DNA of 64,000 nucleotides, taken from contig NZ_CP126101.1 in the NCBI RefSeq assembly GCF_030123245.1, forward strand, positions 1,858,501-1,922,500. The letters run 5' to 3'. This DNA is from Lysinibacillus pakistanensis (GTDB lineage: Bacteria > Bacillota > Bacilli > Bacillales_A > Planococcaceae). Under the pieces are notes generated by a model that worked only from the letters and a program-made list of their open reading frames with translations, was not told the origin of the DNA and did no database searches. Below, piece after piece: positions 61,965-64,000 of the stretch (within the stretch, counting starts at the first letter, position 1; every line of letters starts with the position of its first letter). Position numbers and translations under genes: made by a program.

Positions 61965-63455
61965 ATGGCCACGTTAGACAAAGATTTATTAGCAATTCAA
62001 GAAATGCGAGATGCCGTTAAACATGCTAATACTGCACAGGCTGCCTACATGCAATTTTCACAGCAGCAAGTAGACAACATTGTGAAGGCTGTTGCAGATG
62101 CTGCCTTTAAGGAAGCAGACCGTTTAGCAAAAATGGCTGTGCAGGAAACAGGGATGGGTATCCCTAATCATAAAAAAATGAAAAATGAAGTAGCTTCACG
62201 AGATGTCTATGAAGATATTAAAGAATTAAAAACGGTTGGTATTGTAGGCTATGATCGGATAAAAAAAGTGGCAGAGATTGCGAGTCCTTTTGGGGTCATC
62301 GCAGGTATTGTGCCAACGACGAATCCAACATCTACAGCCATCTTTAAAACGCTAATCTCATTGAAAACAAGAAATGGTTTAGTGCTTAGTCCACATCCAT
62401 ATGCCGTGAAATGTACAAAAGAGGCGTTAGATGTTTGTCGAGTAGCTGCTGAGAAGGCAGGTGCACCAGAAGGATTATTGCAATGCTTAACAATGTCTTC
62501 AATGGAGGCTACGCAGCAACTAATGAAGCATCCAGATATTCACTTAATTCTAGCGACTGGTGGCGGAGCATTAGTGAAAGCTGCCTATAGTTCAGGAAAA
62601 CCAGCCTATGGCGTAGGACCAGGAAATGTTCCAGCGTATATCGAAAAATCCGCAAACATTCAAAAATCCGTGCGTCAACTTGTGCAAAGTAAATCATTTG
62701 ATAATGGCACGATTTGTGCAACAGAGCAGGCCCTTATTGTGGATAGGGTGATTGCTGAACAAGTACAGTCGGAATTAAAGAAAAACGGTGCCTATCTATT
62801 AAATGCTGAAGAAAAAGCTAAAATGGAAAAATTGATTTCCCCTGTTCCTGGAAAGGTAAATCCACAAATCGTCGGTAAATCAGCTACTTGCTTAGCAGAT
62901 TCAGTTGGCATCACTGTACCAGAAGATACAAAAGTACTTGTTGGGTTGGAAACGATGATTGGTAAAAATATTCCGTTTTCGCTTGAAAAACTATCACCAA
63001 TCTTTGCTCTCTATATTGTAGAAAACAGTACAGAAGCGAAGCAAGTCATGATTGACCTATTAAATATTGGTGGACGTGGACATTCATGCTCGATTCACAC
63101 TGAAAATGCAGCATTAGCTGAACAATTCTCTGTTGAATTACCTGTCTCACGTATTGTAGTCAATACATTATCATCTATCGGTGCAGTAGGTGGCACAACA
63201 GGGTTAGCACCATCATTTACATTAGGCTGTGGTACATTTGGCGGAAATATCACGTCGGATAACATTACAGCAAGACATCTTTTAAATATCAAACGCATGG
63301 CCTATGGCATTAAAGATGTAGAAGTGCCAAAACCAGAGTTTGAAGTACAGTCCGTTGTCGAGTCGGTTGTATCACAAGAGCCTGCTCTCGATACAACAAT
63401 GGTTCAACAAATCGTTGATCAGGTATTAAAACAAATCACATTACAAAATAAATAA
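61965..63455 (+). CDS. eutE: acylating acetaldehyde dehydrogenase EutE
   Basis: A 496-residue CoA-dependent aldehyde dehydrogenase that turns acetaldehyde into acetyl-CoA inside the shell. Catalytic Cys in SFDNGTICATEQ; cofactor motifs GIVPTTNPTSTAIFKTL, LATGGGALVKAAYSSG and GVGPGNVPAYIE. An amphipathic helix at the C-terminus (MVQQIVDQVLKQITLQ), joined by a flexible linker, looks like a shell-targeting peptide. AAAGGAGG precedes the ATG. Confidence 0.96.
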   Translation: MATLDKDLLAIQEMRDAVKHANTAQAAYMQFSQQQVDNIVKAVADAAFKEADRLAKMAVQETGMGIPNHKKMKNEVASRDVYEDIKELKTVGIVGYDRIKKVAEIASPFGVIAGIVPTTNPTSTAIFKTLISLKTRNGLVLSPHPYAVKCTKEALDVCRVAAEKAGAPEGLLQCLTMSSMEATQQLMKHPDIHLILATGGGALVKAAYSSGKPAYGVGPGNVPAYIEKSANIQKSVRQLVQSKSFDNGTICATEQALIVDRVIAEQVQSELKKNGAYLLNAEEKAKMEKLISPVPGKVNPQIVGKSATCLADSVGITVPEDTKVLVGLETMIGKNIPFSLEKLSPIFALYIVENSTEAKQVMIDLLNIGGRGHSCSIHTENAALAEQFSVELPVSRIVVNTLSSIGAVGGTTGLAPSFTLGCGTFGGNITSDNITARHLLNIKRMAYGIKDVEVPKPEFEVQSVVESVVSQEPALDTTMVQQIVDQVLKQITLQNK

Positions 63456-63471
63456 TTTGGAGGAATGACAA

Positions 63472-63750
63472 ATGAGTACAGCATTAGGAATGGTAGAAAC
63501 AAAAGGTTTAGTAGGAGCAATTGAAGCAGCAGACGCAATGGTAAAGGCGGCAAGCGTTAACTTAGTAGGAAAAGTACATGTTGGTGGCGGTATCGTAACA
63601 GTTCTAGTACGAGGAGATGTAGGTGCGGTAAAAGCAGCAACAGATGCAGGTGCAGCAGCAGCACAACGTGTAGGAGAGCTATTATCAGTACATGTAATCC
63701 CACGTCCACATCACGAATTAGAAATGATTTTACCAAAAGCTGAAGCTTAA
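63472..63750 (+). CDS. eutM: microcompartment shell protein EutM
   Basis: A 92-residue single-BMC hexamer protein: [51 protein letters not shown]. The major shell facet component. GGAGGAATG precedes the ATG. Its codon choice is very uniform and A-ending, suggesting high expression. Confidence 0.97.
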   Translation: MSTALGMVETKGLVGAIEAADAMVKAASVNLVGKVHVGGGIVTVLVRGDVGAVKAATDAGAAAAQRVGELLSVHVIPRPHHELEMILPKAEA

Positions 63751-63751
63751 T

Positions 63752-63860
63752 TTTATCTTCATCAGCAATTTTTTACTGTGCGAAAGCGAAGCGACAGCAA
63801 CAAATATTTTTTGTAACGAAAGCATAGAGGCAGCTACAATTACGCCAAGGCGAAATTGAT
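63752..63860 (+). repeat. modular repeat element copy inside the eut operon
   Basis: Begins right after the eutM stop with TTTATCTTCATCAGCA (63752), then two cores (TGTGCGAAAGCGAAGCGACA and the degenerate TGTAACGAAAGCATAGAGGC), then the closing ATTACGCCAAGGCGAAATTG. Same orientation as the operon. Confidence 0.85.
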
Positions 63861-63902
63861 CAGGATGAGAGCTGATCTAAACAAAGGACAGCTCTCGTCC
63901 TG
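63861..63902 (+). other. 14-bp hairpin between eutM and the phosphotransacylase gene
   Basis: CAGGATGAGAGCTG (63861-63874) pairs with CAGCTCTCGTCCTG (63889-63902), with one G-U pair and a 14-base loop. It directly abuts the repeat element. No T run follows, so it may be an RNA-processing or stabilising stem rather than a terminator. Confidence 0.6.
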
Positions 63903-63942
63903 TAATGTTACGAAACAATAACTAGATATAGAGGTGGCTAAT

Positions 63943-64000
63943 GTGACAACAGCGACAAAAACATTTCCAGTGGCCGTTTCGGCTCGTCATATCCATCTAA
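63943..64000 (+). CDS. PduL-type phosphotransacylase (3' part outside window)
   Basis: Only 19 codons are visible: VTTATKTFPVAVSARHIHL. The PVAVSARHIHL motif is the start of the PduL (PTAC) family, which makes acetyl-phosphate from acetyl-CoA in microcompartments. GTG start with GAGGTGG upstream. It continues beyond base 64000. Confidence 0.85.
   Translation, partial: MTTATKTFPVAVSARHIHL

Overview
The window is AT-rich DNA from a low-GC Gram-positive bacterium, most likely a Lysinibacillus-like member of the Bacillales. This rests on a Bacillus-type (type B) RNase P RNA beside gpsB, a yprB-gpsB-rnpB-ypsC-ypvA block like that of B. subtilis, a RocE nearly collinear with the B. subtilis arginine permease, strong Shine-Dalgarno sites and frequent TTG/GTG starts. 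Genus assignment is inference; no 16S gene is present.

Layout. 0-8 kb: the 3' part of an aminoglycoside nucleotidyltransferase gene, a large hybrid histidine kinase, a TVP38-type membrane protein, a lipoprotein multicopper oxidase, then about 1 kb without a convincing gene. 7-13 kb: small accessory genes (Pyr_excise-type glycosylase, DUF1877, AraC regulator with EamA transporter, ArsR regulator with VOC protein, a GrpB remnant, a long HicB-like protein). 13-20 kb: an iron/siderophore cluster (MFS exporter, FecB/FecCD/FecE-type importer, PchR-like AraC regulator) with Fur-box-like palindromes at both ends. 20-33 kb: lipoprotein, MarR/metallo-beta-lactamase pair, unknown protein, arginase and arginine permease, alkaline phosphatase, and a two-component system followed by a membrane-anchored alpha/beta-hydrolase. 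33-39 kb: DUF2243 and CtaG, an FMN split-barrel protein, an IS3 remnant, ten 37-bp tandem repeats, and a complete IS66 element with 8-bp target duplications and a frameshifted transposase.

39-45 kb holds a compact set of genes that all point to pyridoxal phosphate: a second split-barrel protein, a divergent serine hydroxymethyltransferase, a MazG-like protein, a YggS-type PLP-binding protein, a BenE-family transporter and a MocR (GntR-aminotransferase) regulator. The promoters of both forward transcription units share the same three-box arrangement (ATGGATTG, then TGGA, then inverted CAATCCA) with nearly identical spacing, and a half-site lies upstream of the MocR gene. I read this as a MocR-controlled PLP or amino-acid regulon with an unassigned substrate, and regard it as the best candidate here for an undescribed system.

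45-53 kb is the core block (yprB, gpsB, rnpB, a GGDEF-EAL protein, ypsC, ypvA). 53-64 kb is an ethanolamine utilisation microcompartment operon: eutW-eutV-eutH-eutS-eutP-eutA-eutB-eutC-eutL-eutE-eutM, then the start of a PduL-type phosphotransacylase at the right edge.

A modular repeat family runs through the window. Copies near 30.8, 45.0, 47.6 and 63.8 kb share a left end (TTTATCT..ATTCAGCAGA) and, in three of them, a right end with a small hairpin (CCAAGGCGAAATTGAT or similar). Most carry two to five copies of a 26-base core; one carries different cargo. All four lie in the same orientation as the flanking transcription.
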